From the NCBI RefSeq assembly GCF_029759835.1, contig NZ_JAJJND010000017.1, forward strand, positions 1 through 36,694: a stretch of 36,694 nucleotides of DNA, given 5' to 3'. A program made the position numbers and the translations under genes. The notes beneath the pieces were generated by a model that was not told the origin of the DNA, made no database searches, and worked only from the letters and a program-made list of their open reading frames with translations. The DNA comes from Acetobacter sp. AN02. Lineage in GTDB: Bacteria > Pseudomonadota > Alphaproteobacteria > Acetobacterales > Acetobacteraceae. The stretch's first letter is position 1. The number at the start of each line of letters is the position of its first letter. Of this stretch, positions 8,319-16,324 are shown in pieces.

Positions 8319-9836
8319 TCATCCGTTCTGTCGAGGCGTGAGGTTACCCGGCACGGTGGCCGTATCGACGCTCCGCTGTGTCCAGCCCCCTCCGAGAGAG
8401 CGATAGAACGCCACCAGGTTCTGATACTTCCCGACCACGACGGATGTCCGTGCCTGTTCGGCCTGCAGCAGATTCCGCTGCATGACGAGCTGATTCAGAT
8501 AGGAATCCGTGCCGGCCTGATACCGCATGCGTGACAGGCGGTAAGCATCCCGCGATGACTGCACATAATCGTCCATCTGCCTGGCCTGGTCGGCAAAGGC
8601 AGACCGGGCGACGAGCGTATCGGCAACTTCCCTAAATGCGGTCTGAATTGCCTTTTCATAGGTATTCAGCTTGGCCTGCTTCTGTGCCTTGGCCGCATGA
8701 AGATTGCCGCTGTTCTGTCCCCAGGTAAAAATCGGGATCGAAATATTGGGATTCAGCCCCCATGTTGTGGCCGGAGCGGTGAACAGTCTGCGGAACATAA
8801 GACTGCTGATTCCGTCTGACGCAGTCAGCGTGATTTTCGGGAAAAACGCTGCTCGTGCGGCGCCGATATTGGCATTTGCCGCAAGAAGATCGTGTTCGGC
8901 TGCCAGAATATCGGGTCTCCTGAACAGAAGATCTGTCGGAATCCCTGACGGAATATCCGCCCGGATCGTCTGTTCACCCAGAGGTCGGGGCGGCGGAAGA
9001 TCAGCTGGAAGCGGCGCACCGATGAGCAGCGTGATCAGATTTTCGTCCTGAGCAACCAGCCGGATCTGCTGATCCTTGAGCTGTCTGGCCTGATCAGCCT
9101 GCGTCTCGGCCTGCCGGACCGTCAGCATGTTTTCCTGACCATGATCATACCGCAGACGGATCAGGCGGAGATTATCCTCCAGATTGCGTGTGCTGTCCGT
9201 TGCAACCTTCAGAAGCTCACGGTCTCCAAGCCAGGCGATATAGGCATTGGCAACCTGCGAGACCACGCTGATCCGTACGCTACGCTCATTCGCCACCTGC
9301 TGCAGTGCCGATTCGGCTGCGGACTGTGAGAGGCTGCGGATTCGTCCGAACAGATCAATCTCGTAGGACGAGAAACCAATTCCGGCGCTGTAATAGCGGA
9401 ACGTCGAGATCTGCTGGCCGACACCAGGGGCAAAGCTCAGACCGCCTGTCCGGGATGGTGCCATATACATGGCCTGACCGGTCGCCCCGATAGGCGGGAA
9501 CAGACCGGCATGCTGGACTTCATACTGACCCGCTGCTGCCGCAACTGCTGCTGCTGCCCCGCGCATATCGCGGTTTTCCCGCATGGCGATTGCAAGCAGC
9601 GCCTTCAGGCGCGGATCCGTGAAGAAATCCTCCCAGCCGATATCCGCGGCCAGAGCCTTGACCCGCTCCGCATGTGTATGTCCGGGCATCAGAGGCTCGG
9701 CAGGGAAGTGATCAGCCACCGGAGGCGCAGGACGATCATAATGCGGAATCATCGTGCAGCCGGCTGCGAGAACGGCAGCAAACGAGAGTGAGGAGAACGT
9801 CCTGCCGGCCCGGAGAACAGTGCTGGCGGATATCAT
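8319..9836 (-). CDS. Outer-membrane efflux lipoprotein of RND pump 1 (NodT/OprM family)
   Basis: 505-residue TolC-like channel subunit. It has a signal peptide with lipobox AAGC (Cys27), then the family start TMIPHYDRPAPPVADHF, and two OEP repeats of long helices rich in Ala, Gln and Arg. Conserved blocks include IDLFGRIRSLSQSAAESA, FRRPDILAAEHDLLAANANIG and YRSLGGGW near the end. The trimer would form the outer-membrane exit duct. The start overlaps the end of the pump gene by four bases (ATGA), and it is the last gene of the adaptor-pump-channel operon, so it serves that pump. Confidence 0.92.
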   Translation of the reverse strand: MISASTVLRAGRTFSSLSFAAVLAAGCTMIPHYDRPAPPVADHFPAEPLMPGHTHAERVKALAADIGWEDFFTDPRLKALLAIAMRENRDMRGAAAAVAAAAGQYEVQHAGLFPPIGATGQAMYMAPSRTGGLSFAPGVGQQISTFRYYSAGIGFSSYEIDLFGRIRSLSQSAAESALQQVANERSVRISVVSQVANAYIAWLGDRELLKVATDSTRNLEDNLRLIRLRYDHGQENMLTVRQAETQADQARQLKDQQIRLVAQDENLITLLIGAPLPADLPPPRPLGEQTIRADIPSGIPTDLLFRRPDILAAEHDLLAANANIGAARAAFFPKITLTASDGISSLMFRRLFTAPATTWGLNPNISIPIFTWGQNSGNLHAAKAQKQAKLNTYEKAIQTAFREVADTLVARSAFADQARQMDDYVQSSRDAYRLSRMRYQAGTDSYLNQLVMQRNLLQAEQARTSVVVGKYQNLVAFYRSLGGGWTQRSVDTATVPGNLTPRQNG

Positions 9837-12800
9837 GCGTGTGCCTCCGGAGACGGCGTTTGTGATACGGAGTTTCCTCCGGGTTTTTCAGGACGCTGCA
9901 CGCGGAACAGGCGCAGGACGATCACGAAGAACAGCGGTACAAAGAAGATCGTAAGGGCCGTGGCGGAGAGCATGCCGCCGACCACGGCCGTGCCGATAGC
10001 CTCACGGGCAGCCGATCCGGCTCCTGACGCGATCGCCAGAGGGAATACACCCAGAACGAAGGCGATAGAGGTCATGAGGATCGGACGCAGGCGCTCGCGC
10101 GCAGCGTTGAACGTGGCCTCTTCCAGACTCTGACCGCTCTCGAAATTCGCCTTGGCAAATTCCACGATCAGAATCGCATTCTTCACGGACAGGGCGACGG
10201 TCGTCAGAAGACCGACCTGGAAATACACGTCGTTGTCCATCCCGCGGAAGAGCGTGCCCATGATCGCGCCGAGCACACCCAGCGGAATCACCAGAGCCAC
10301 GGCCAGAGGAATGGCCCAGCTTTCATACAGGGCCGCAAGGCAGAGCACGATCACGACGGCCGCAAGAGCATAGAGCGTGCCGGTTGAGGAGCCGGACGCC
10401 ATCTGCTCGTACGACAGGCCGGTCCACTGATGGCTGATCCCCGCCGGAAGCTTGCTCGCAATCTCCGTCATGGCCTGAATGGCCTCTCCGGAGCTGTGAC
10501 CGGCGGAAGGCTGGCCGAGAATCTCAAAGGCGTTCAGGCCGTTATAGTTCTCAACCTTCTGCGGACCGACGATCCAGTTGCCCGAGGCGATGGCGTTGAA
10601 GGGCACCATCGTTCCTGAGGCATTGCGCAGATACCAGGCGCTCAGATCCTCCGGAAGCATGCGGGATGACGGCATACCCTGGATATAGACCTGCTTCACA
10701 CGATCGCTGCGGGTGAACTGGTTGACATAGATCGAGCCCAGCGCCCCCTCGATCAGCGTGTTGATATCGGTAATGCTGACGCCCAGAGCGTTCGCCTTCT
10801 CCCGGTCGATATCGAGATGATACTGCGGGGCATCATCCATGCCGTTCGGTCTTACAGCCATCAGGCGGGGATCCTTGGCGGCCATGCCGAGAACCATATT
10901 ACGGGCTTTCAGCAGGGCTTCATGTCCGACGTGTCCGCTGTCAACCAGCTCCATATCGAAACCGGCCGCGTTACCAAGCTCCATGACGGCAGGAATGTTG
11001 AAGGCGATGATCTGCGCCTTCGGAGTGCCGAGATAATGGAGCAGGATACGCTTTGCGATCGCATCAGCCGACTGGGAAGGAGCGGGGCGGACGTCCCAGT
11101 CCTTCAGTTTGACGAAGAAGGCGGCCGCGCTCTGTCCCTGGGCTGCGAAGTTAAAGCCGTTCGCAACAAAGACGGACTCCACATTCTTGCCTTCGGTCCT
11201 GAGGATCCAGTCTGAAACCTCGCTACTGACCTTTCTGGTCTGCTCCATCGGTGTTCCGGGAGGCATCGTGATCTGACCGAACACCAGCCCCTGATCCTCG
11301 TTGGGCAGGAAGCCTGCGGGAATGCGAAGGAAGAGGACAACCGTGGCGGTCGTGATCAGGACAAAGACGATACATGAAAGGATATAATGCCCGATCATGA
11401 ACTGAACGCCGCGGAGATAGACTCTGGTCATCCGGTCAAACGATCTGTTGAACCAGCCGGACAGGCCCTTCTCCTTAGCGTGACTGCCCGGCTTGAGCAT
11501 CGTCGCACAGAGTGCGGGTGTCAGAACTACGGCAACCAGCAGGGACAGCCACATGGCCGCACAGATCGTGATCGAGAACTGGCGGTAGATCACGCCGGTA
11601 GAGCCGGAAATCGCCGCCATCGGCAGGAAGACCGCCGTCATGATCATGACGATACCGAACAGGGCGCCGGTGATTTCGTCCATGGAAACACGTGAGGCCT
11701 CAAGCGGAGACATTTTCTGCTCCGACATAAGACGCTCGACGTTCTCAACCACCACGATCGCGTCATCGACCAGCAGGCCGACGGCAAGCACCATGGCAAG
11801 CATAGTCAGTGTGTTGATCGAATAACCAAGAGTGCTGATGATACCGAATGTTCCGAGCAGAACGATCGGCACCGCGATCGTCGGGATCAGCGTGGCGCGG
11901 AAATTCTGCAGAAAGATCAGCATCACGAGGAAGACGAGCAGAATCGCCTCGAACAGCGTTTCAACAACCTCGTGAATGGAGAGGGTGATGAACGGCTCCG
12001 TATCCAGCGGGTAGACGGTTTTCAGGCCGTGCGGATAGAATTTCTCAAGCTCTGCGATTTCCTTGCGGACAGCGTCTTCCGTCGTGAGCTGGTTCGCACC
12101 GGGTGTCAGTTTGAGCGCCATACCGGCGGCCGGCATGCCATTGTAATAGGACTGGAAGTTGTAGGTCTGAGCGCCAAGCTCCACCCGACCGACATCGCGG
12201 ATGCGGACCTGGGAGCCGTCCTGCTGCACCTTGAGAATGATTTTCGCGAATTCATCAGGAGAGTTCAGGCGCGTCGGGCCGATGATAGTGGCATCCAGCC
12301 GCACGTCCTTCTTCGCGGGAAGGCCGCCGAGTTCACCGGAGGCCACCTGAATGTTCTGTGTCTGGATCGCGGACTGCACGTCTCCCATCGTCAGGGAGTA
12401 TTTGTAGAGCTTTGTCGGATCTATCCAGATACGCATGGCGTATTCGGATCCGAACAGCGTGTGATCGCCGACGCCGGATACGCGGGTCAGGGGATCGGAC
12501 ACGTTGGAGGAGACATAGTCCGCAATATCGTCAAACTGCATGGAGTTATCGGTTGAGATAAATCCGAGCACCATCATGAAGTTCTTGGCTGCACGCGCCA
12601 CGGTCAGGCCCTGTGCAGTGACTTCGGGCGGCAGTTTCGGCTGGGCAAGCTGCAGCTTGTTCTGCACCTGTACCTGCGCGATGTCAGGGTTCGTGCCCTG
12701 CGCGAAGGTCAGGTCGATTTCCATCTGCCCGGAGGCGTAGGACTGCGCCGAGATGTATTCGAGGTGGTCCAGGCCATTCATTTGCTGGAGAATGGGCCGG

Positions 12801-12991
12801 ACAACCGTATTCGTGACGGTCTCTGCCGAGGCGCCGGGATAGATGACCGAGACGGAGACCTGCGGCGGGGCGATCGTGGGGTACTGCGCAATGGACATCG
12901 TAAAGATGCTCACGCCGCCGACGAGCATGATCAGCAGGCCGATCACCCAGGCGAAGATCGGCCTGTCGATAAAGAAACGGGAAATGGACAT
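9833..12991 (-). CDS. RND multidrug efflux pump, inner-membrane subunit (HAE1/AcrB family)
   Basis: 1052-residue proton-driven transporter. The start is classical (MSISRFFIDRPIFAWVIGLL), followed by two large periplasmic loops and 12 membrane helices. The proton-relay motif GLLVDDAIVVVENVER, with its two aspartates, is intact, as is the second-half counterpart LSVKNAILIVEFAKAN. The overall pattern is that of AcrB/MexB/MexF-type pumps for organic compounds, not metal pumps. The adaptor gene ends six bases upstream and the channel gene overlaps downstream, so all three form one transcript. Substrates cannot be told from sequence; the divergent TetR gene points to induction by a small molecule. 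Confidence 0.95.
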   Translation of the reverse strand: MSISRFFIDRPIFAWVIGLLIMLVGGVSIFTMSIAQYPTIAPPQVSVSVIYPGASAETVTNTVVRPILQQMNGLDHLEYISAQSYASGQMEIDLTFAQGTNPDIAQVQVQNKLQLAQPKLPPEVTAQGLTVARAAKNFMMVLGFISTDNSMQFDDIADYVSSNVSDPLTRVSGVGDHTLFGSEYAMRIWIDPTKLYKYSLTMGDVQSAIQTQNIQVASGELGGLPAKKDVRLDATIIGPTRLNSPDEFAKIILKVQQDGSQVRIRDVGRVELGAQTYNFQSYYNGMPAAGMALKLTPGANQLTTEDAVRKEIAELEKFYPHGLKTVYPLDTEPFITLSIHEVVETLFEAILLVFLVMLIFLQNFRATLIPTIAVPIVLLGTFGIISTLGYSINTLTMLAMVLAVGLLVDDAIVVVENVERLMSEQKMSPLEASRVSMDEITGALFGIVMIMTAVFLPMAAISGSTGVIYRQFSITICAAMWLSLLVAVVLTPALCATMLKPGSHAKEKGLSGWFNRSFDRMTRVYLRGVQFMIGHYILSCIVFVLITTATVVLFLRIPAGFLPNEDQGLVFGQITMPPGTPMEQTRKVSSEVSDWILRTEGKNVESVFVANGFNFAAQGQSAAAFFVKLKDWDVRPAPSQSADAIAKRILLHYLGTPKAQIIAFNIPAVMELGNAAGFDMELVDSGHVGHEALLKARNMVLGMAAKDPRLMAVRPNGMDDAPQYHLDIDREKANALGVSITDINTLIEGALGSIYVNQFTRSDRVKQVYIQGMPSSRMLPEDLSAWYLRNASGTMVPFNAIASGNWIVGPQKVENYNGLNAFEILGQPSAGHSSGEAIQAMTEIASKLPAGISHQWTGLSYEQMASGSSTGTLYALAAVVIVLCLAALYESWAIPLAVALVIPLGVLGAIMGTLFRGMDNDVYFQVGLLTTVALSVKNAILIVEFAKANFESGQSLEEATFNAARERLRPILMTSIAFVLGVFPLAIASGAGSAAREAIGTAVVGGMLSATALTIFFVPLFFVIVLRLFRVQRPEKPGGNSVSQTPSPEAHA

Positions 12992-12997
12992 GCCGGA

Positions 12998-14170
12998 TTA
13001 CTTCCTGTCAGCCGGGGCGGACGTATCTTCGGAATAGGGCTGCGGATTGACCTTGTCGCCGGGATGGATCTTCTGCAGTCCCGTGACGACAACCCTGTCG
13101 CCGGGCTTCAGACCGTCCGTGATGATCCAGTCGGTTCCGTGGGCCGGACCTGTCGTGACGTTCCGGATGGATGCCTTGTTATCGCTGTCCAGCACCATGA
13201 CTTCGGGTTCCGCGCGCGTGTTGCGGAACAGGGCCTGCTGCGGGACCAGGATGGCGTCCGGATTGATGCCTTCGTCGAGGGAGGCGTGGACGTACATGCC
13301 CGGGAGGAGCAGGTGATCCGGGTTCGGGAAGACGGCACGGACAACGACGGTTGCCGTGGCCTGATCGACGTTGACCTCGTTAAACTGAATTTTACCCGGG
13401 TCTTTATAGGTCGTACCGTCTTCCATTTTAAGGGAAACCGGTGCGGATTTGTCGTCTCCGGTCTGAATCCGGCCGGATGCGACCTCCTCACGAAGGCGCA
13501 GGAGCGATACGGCGGGGAGATTGACGTCCACGTAGATCGGGTCGAGCCGGGTGATGACGGACAGGTTTGCGGCCTGTCCCGTGGCGACGAGGGCACCGAC
13601 GGTCTGGAGCGAGCGTCCGATGCGTCCTGTGATCGGGGCTCTGACCTGCGTGTAGTTCAGGTTGACGGCTGCGTTCTCCACCTGTCCTTTTGCGATCAGA
13701 ACCTGGGCATCGGCGGCGTCCGATGCGGCGCGGGCGTCATCATATTCCTGCTTGCTGACGGCATGGGCTTTCACGAGGGGGCCGTAGCGCTCGAATTTCG
13801 CGCGGGCCGTGAAGGCGTTGGCCTTTGCCTGGGCGAGCTGGCCTGATGCGCTGTCATAGGCGGCCTGATAGACGCGCGGGTCAATCTGGTACAGCTGCTG
13901 GCCGGCCACCACGTCCGTGCCTTCCGTGAAAAGTCTTTTCTGGATCACGCCGTTGACCTGGGGGCGGACCATGGCGATCTCATAGGATGAGATGCGGCCG
14001 GGGAGTTCTGTGGTAACATGCACGGCCCGGGGGCTGACGGTGATGAATTCTGCCGTCTGCGGGGGGGGGGGCGGGGGTTTTGCTGCTTTCTTCTCGCATG
14101 CGGTCAGCGCGAGGAGGCTGACGGCGGAGAGCAGCAGCGGGGTCATCTGTCTGGTGCGGGGCCTGTACAC
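12998..14170 (-). CDS. Membrane-fusion adaptor of RND pump 1 (AcrA/MexA family lipoprotein)
   Basis: 390-residue periplasmic adaptor. The signal peptide has lipobox LTAC (Cys25), followed at once by six prolines. Then come the biotinyl-lipoyl half-motif (YEIAMVRPQVNGVIQKRLF), a coiled-coil hairpin (residues about 100-160) and barrel domains with LVKAHAVSKQEYDDA and VRAPITGRIGRSLQTVGALV. It would bridge the pump and the outer-membrane channel. The GTG at 14170 has AGGA 10 bases upstream; an ATG at 14146 gives a shorter signal peptide and is an alternative. The prolines are encoded by an uninterrupted run of 11 C (minus strand), where slippage would shift the frame. Confidence 0.92.
   Translation of the reverse strand: MYRPRTRQMTPLLLSAVSLLALTACEKKAAKPPPPPPQTAEFITVSPRAVHVTTELPGRISSYEIAMVRPQVNGVIQKRLFTEGTDVVAGQQLYQIDPRVYQAAYDSASGQLAQAKANAFTARAKFERYGPLVKAHAVSKQEYDDARAASDAADAQVLIAKGQVENAAVNLNYTQVRAPITGRIGRSLQTVGALVATGQAANLSVITRLDPIYVDVNLPAVSLLRLREEVASGRIQTGDDKSAPVSLKMEDGTTYKDPGKIQFNEVNVDQATATVVVRAVFPNPDHLLLPGMYVHASLDEGINPDAILVPQQALFRNTRAEPEVMVLDSDNKASIRNVTTGPAHGTDWIITDGLKPGDRVVVTGLQKIHPGDKVNPQPYSEDTSAPADRK
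14061..14071. repeat. G11/C11 homopolymer inside the adaptor gene
   Basis: Eleven G on the plus strand, then one C and five more G. In the adaptor reading frame this encodes part of the six-proline run just after the lipidated cysteine. Gain or loss of one base would cut off the protein about a dozen residues into its mature part. Confidence 0.9.
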
Positions 14171-14207
14171 GGGCGGGTGGTCCTGTCAGCGTTCGAAGGT
14201 GGGTGGT

Positions 14208-14217
14208 GCGATATCGC
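14208..14217. promoter_or_regulatory. Palindrome GCGATATCGC, candidate TetR operator
   Basis: Perfect 10-base palindrome in the 156 bases between the adaptor gene and the divergent TetR gene, 38 bases upstream of the adaptor start. TetR-family repressors usually bind short palindromes between their own gene and the target operon. A second, looser repeat (GTAT-N4-ATAC, 14245-14256) overlaps the candidate -10 box of the pump operon. Which one is used cannot be told from one sequence. Confidence 0.35.
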
Positions 14218-14249
14218 GCTGTTTATGAGGGGGTGGCAAAGGTGGTATG

Positions 14250-14255
14250 ATTATA
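14250..14255 (-). promoter_or_regulatory. Candidate -10 box of the pump 1 operon
   Basis: TATAAT read on the minus strand, a perfect match to the sigma-70 -10 consensus, 80 bases upstream of the adaptor start codon and inside the GTAT-N4-ATAC repeat. No good -35 box is seen 16-18 bases further upstream, as is common for activator-dependent or alphaproteobacterial promoters. Confidence 0.35.
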
Positions 14256-14326
14256 CGGGATGTTCTACTGTGTGATATAAAAACTATCCGGTTTCCTAAA
14301 TAGGGTCAAGCAGGGGGCGTCCTATC

Positions 14327-15022
14327 GTGGTGCAGACACCGTCATCCGAGCGGAAGCACGGAGAATGTGCGGCTTCCGGTCGCTCTCAGGGGCCGGGTCG
14401 TCCGCTGGAAATGGCCGAGGGGGAGCGTCGCGGGAAGATTCTGAGTGCTGCGTGCAAGGTTCTGGTGGAGCATGGCTATCACGCGGCTTCCATGAATCTG
14501 GTTGCCCAGTGCTGCGGGATGTCCAAGCGTACTCTGTATCAGCTTTATCCTTCCAAGCAGGAGCTGTTTCATGCCCTGTTTGAGGAGCAGCTGTTCCGGT
14601 TTTCCGTCCGGCCATGTGACAAGGTCTGCTCTCCCGAGGAAGAGCTGTCGGTTATCCTGATGAATCTGACGGAGTTTCTGCTCCGGCCGGACCGTGTGTG
14701 TCTGATGCGTGCGATCGTGTCGGAATCGAGCAGAACCAGGGAGCCGGGACAGATCCTTCTGCGTCTGGAGCGTGGCGGGCAGACGAATATTCTTGTTCAC
14801 TGGCTGAAGAAATACTGCACGCAGCACGGTCATCCGGATGAGGATGCCGGATATCTGAGCCGGTATATTTTCGGGATGACGGCAGGTAATTTTCTTCTGA
14901 GCGGGCTTTCGGGGACGGATGATCCTTCGGTCAGCCCGGAGAGTGTCCGGGCATGTATCAGGCGGGCCGTCCGGATCTTTCTGGTCGGGCTTCGGGAGGA
15001 CTGGGGGAGTGGTGAGGGGTGA
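14327..15022 (+). CDS. TetR/AcrR-family transcriptional regulator
   Basis: 231-residue DNA-binding protein. After a charged, disordered-looking lead of about 30 residues comes the TetR N-terminal domain with helix-turn-helix SMNLVAQCCGMSKRTLYQLYPSKQELF. The C-terminal ligand domain (residues about 90-225) has the AcrR-like MRAIVSESSR stretch. The start is GTG at 14327 with a G-rich site 6-10 bases upstream; an ATG at 14411 would remove the lead. It is divergent from the RND pump 1 operon, the usual arrangement for a local repressor, so it most likely represses that pump and perhaps itself until a toxic ligand binds. Confidence 0.9.
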   Translation: MVQTPSSERKHGECAASGRSQGPGRPLEMAEGERRGKILSAACKVLVEHGYHAASMNLVAQCCGMSKRTLYQLYPSKQELFHALFEEQLFRFSVRPCDKVCSPEEELSVILMNLTEFLLRPDRVCLMRAIVSESSRTREPGQILLRLERGGQTNILVHWLKKYCTQHGHPDEDAGYLSRYIFGMTAGNFLLSGLSGTDDPSVSPESVRACIRRAVRIFLVGLREDWGSGEG

Positions 15023-15025
15023 TGC

Positions 15026-15038
15026 GGGGGGGGGGGGG
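15026..15038. repeat. G13 homopolymer after the TetR gene
   Basis: Thirteen consecutive G on the plus strand, three bases beyond the TetR stop codon and at the left edge of the AT-rich island. It is outside any gene. Such a run is hard to sequence, so the exact length is uncertain. Confidence 0.85.
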
Positions 15039-15139
15039 CTGACGATTATTCTGTCTGCGGATACGGCTGTTTATGCTCTCAGATCTATCTTTTTGGTTGA
15101 AAGCAAGAATATCTTGAAAGCCGACCTTGCTAAGGTTTT

Positions 15140-15868
15140 CTACAAACCACCGAATGTTAAATATGCTGAGACGCTGCACCAAAGTATGATTGCCAGCCAG
15201 TAGAATTTATTTTTAGGATCAATTCTTGAAATTCCTCTAGCCAGTAAAATCCCTGTTAATGCCACAACGAGAGAAGGAAGAACGCCGCATATCATTATAG
15301 CCCAAGTAAAAATATAATAAAATACAAATACAAAAAAAATAATAATAGAAAATGTTAATCCGAAATATATCGGATTATAAAAATCTATTTTCCATCCAAT
15401 TATATTTGATGTTTGTATAATAAAATCAGAAAAAGGTTCCGTTAATTTACTGTTTGAAAAAAAATCAAATAATCCTAATAAAGTGGGAAATAAAATAATC
15501 ATAATATTATCCCATTTAAATTTATCTATTATTGCTCTATGGTTAGAAACCCAATATATAGAAAACCACCCCATAAAAGAAAATATAAAAATATAATTTA
15601 CAAAAACAAAAAAATGCATCTTATGAGAAAAATTATTTGAAAAAACAAAAACTAATGCAAAACATATTAACGATATTTTTCCATACAAGCGACCAAGGGA
15701 TTTCAACCCACTCATTACAGTTGTATTTTCCATTCTCTCATTTATAATGGAATAATTATCTTCAAGAAGCAAGAAAAATGAATTTATATTTTTATTTATA
15801 CGGACCTTATCTCCAAGTAAATAGACCGAAATTAACGTGAGTAATATCCATAATATTATTTTTAACAT
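15140..15868 (-). CDS. AT-rich gene for an unrecognised multi-pass membrane protein
   Basis: 242 residues, no family recognised. Hydrophobic segments suggest about seven membrane helices: 1-20, 62-80, 88-108, 122-140, 170-190, 192-212 and 221-240. Between the first two lies a polar stretch (NKNINSFFLLLEDNYSIINE). Base composition is far richer in A and T than any other gene here, and codons are Phe/Ile/Asn/Lys-biased with A- or T-ending thirds, which points to acquisition from an AT-rich source. The ATG at 15868 has only a weak site (GAAGAAAG). It stands alone between the TetR gene and cysE. A toxin-related or immunity membrane protein is one possibility, without evidence. Confidence 0.6.
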   Translation of the reverse strand: MLKIILWILLTLISVYLLGDKVRINKNINSFFLLLEDNYSIINERMENTTVMSGLKSLGRLYGKISLICFALVFVFSNNFSHKMHFFVFVNYIFIFSFMGWFSIYWVSNHRAIIDKFKWDNIMIILFPTLLGLFDFFSNSKLTEPFSDFIIQTSNIIGWKIDFYNPIYFGLTFSIIIFFVFVFYYIFTWAIMICGVLPSLVVALTGILLARGISRIDPKNKFYWLAIILWCSVSAYLTFGGL

Positions 15869-15984
15869 TTTATTTATACTTTCTTCAATGCCTTACGAGT
15901 TGATTAAAATTCATAAACAATCATGGGGTAACACATAATCATTCAATAAATCTCAGTCCTTACACTTTTTCTGGCCATTCCCGT

Positions 15985-16011
15985 CGCTCTGCTATGTGCG
16001 ATAGCAGAGCG
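15985..16011. repeat. Perfect 11-bp hairpin
   Basis: CGCTCTGCTAT, five-base loop GTGCG, ATAGCAGAGCG. There is no T run on either side, so it is not an obvious terminator. A related, weaker hairpin (TCTGC/GCAGA) with 14 of 15 matching bases over its left arm and loop occurs at 36350-36364 and onward. Confidence 0.7.
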
Positions 16012-16250
16012 CTGCGGTATCATCTATCTGAAGCACAAGAGTTCTTGGTCCTCACATCCTCATATTTTTTCGTATAAATTGCTCAGAAATCCTCGTCTAC
16101 ATAAATGCAATGGCCCGTAGCATCGTGGTTTTTCGGGTTATGCAGGTGCCGACTGGGGCTGCATCGGTCGCAAGATGATCAAAACTTTTGCGCGTGTAGT
16201 TGTCCGCTTCCTTATATTTTCTGACCGAAAGCAGATATCATACTTCCCCT

Positions 16251-16260
16251 CCCCCCCCCC
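16251..16260. repeat. C10 homopolymer downstream of cysE
   Basis: Ten C, preceded by CCCCT, 65 bases beyond the cysE stop codon and at the right edge of the AT-rich island. With the G13 run at 15026 it brackets the island in inverted orientation. Confidence 0.85.
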
Positions 16261-16324
16261 AAGCGGACGTATCTACAAACTGTATAATCTTCTTTATTTT
16301 CCATCCGTCTGTCTGGCGGAGCTT

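Larger units (their letters stand above)
15869..16324. other. Gene-free stretch between the AT-rich gene and cysE
   Basis: 456 bases without a gene I can support. The first 100 bases are AT-rich and may hold the promoter of the AT-rich gene. A perfect 11-base-pair hairpin lies at 15985-16011 and a C10 run at 16251-16260. Minus-strand translation of about 16087-16220 is open for roughly 45 codons (EADNYTRKSFDHLATDAAP) but has no good start, so it may be the decayed tail of an insertion-sequence gene; I could not name a family. Confidence 0.5.

Noticed and set aside
12764-13846. 360-residue open frame on the plus strand
   Set aside because: Lies antisense to the adaptor and pump genes of RND system 1, which have clear family motifs; no ribosome site or recognisable domain.
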